This document shows positions 63,681 to 64,000 of a stretch of DNA of 64,000 nucleotides, piece by piece (positions within the stretch are counted from its first letter, which is position 1; every line of letters starts with the position of its first letter). Both the position numbers and the translations under genes were made by a program. A model generated the notes under the pieces. The model was not told the origin of the DNA and ran no database searches. It worked only from the letters and a program-made list of their open reading frames with translations. Source of the DNA: Bugulina stolonifera (taxonomy: Eukaryota > Bryozoa > Gymnolaemata > Cheilostomatida > Bugulidae); the NCBI GenBank assembly GCA_935421135.1, contig OW285187.1, positions 21,762,429 through 21,826,428 on the forward strand, given 5' to 3'.

Positions 63681-64000
63681 GTAAGTTGTTACTACTCGAG
63701 TAGGGATTCAGCTAGATATCTGTGATAATCAGTCAAATACAACATGTTTAGTGTTTTGGATTAGCAGTCGACTACTTGAAATAAGTAATGATTGCCCATA
63801 CTTGTCAAATACCACTTGAGATTGACACTACATTTGGGTGGAGGCCGCACAGTTAGGGTAGGCCGTGGAATGGAAGGAGTTTCCTGGAGAATCGGGGAGA
63901 CTTGCTAGATGAATTTCATGCTTCTTTTGCTGTCTTGTTCTTGTTACCCTGTGGTCATTCCCTTACTGTTAATATGGAGACCGGTGGCTCTGGTCTGAGT

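Overview
The window is eukaryotic, animal nuclear DNA. It is A+T-rich, genes are split into many short exons with GT/AG borders, and it carries tRNA-headed SINEs, short inverted-repeat elements and a LINE remnant. All five recognisable genes are metazoan: an FGF-receptor-type tyrosine kinase, tankyrase, GINS4/SLD5, a SIKE/FGFR1OP2-family protein and Axin. FGFR and Axin are animal signalling genes. The RGS domain of this Axin is clearly diverged from vertebrate Axin, and genes are moderately dense, so an early-branching animal (sponge, cnidarian or placozoan grade, sponge favoured) is my inference; the species is not identified. Exon borders below were joined by eye from reading frame, splice consensus and family similarity. 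Each complete model closes in frame at the family's usual length, but no transcript was available.

Layout. 0.9-6.9 kb (+): six intact exons encoding only the three-Ig ectodomain of an FGFR, a tandem duplicate without transmembrane or kinase exons. 7-13.2 kb: repeat-rich spacer with SINE, LTR-like, inverted-repeat and palindromic sequence plus a third, tiny FGFR relic. 13.3-24.4 kb (+): a complete 14-exon FGFR (809 codons plus stop in my model). 24.4-35.9 kb: no convincing gene, but a very homogeneous 16-bp satellite of about 52 copies at 30.9-31.7 kb. 35.9-47.7 kb (-): a complete 22-exon tankyrase (1181 aa; five ankyrin clusters, SAM, PARP). 47.7-51.6 kb: A/T-rich spacer with a LINE reverse-transcriptase tail and a SINE. 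51.6-54.8 kb (+): GINS4/SLD5 (228 aa). 55.6-57.1 kb (-): SIKE/FGFR1OP2 family (254 aa), convergent with GINS4. 57.1-61.1 kb: spacer with a 0.3-kb inverted-repeat element. 61.1 kb to the window edge (+): Axin, 5' half only (tankyrase-binding peptide, RGS domain, start of the region leading to the GSK3/beta-catenin-binding part).

How the genes relate. Tankyrase poly-ADP-ribosylates Axin and so sets Wnt/beta-catenin output; here enzyme and substrate lie about 13 kb apart, start to start, with two small housekeeping genes between them. The Axin N-terminus keeps a recognisable but one-residue-longer tankyrase-binding peptide. The FGFR locus has doubled its ligand-binding half as a phase 1-1 cassette, which could yield a soluble decoy or a longer ectodomain, or be decaying. 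I see no prokaryotic-type system, CRISPR array or free-standing RNA gene.
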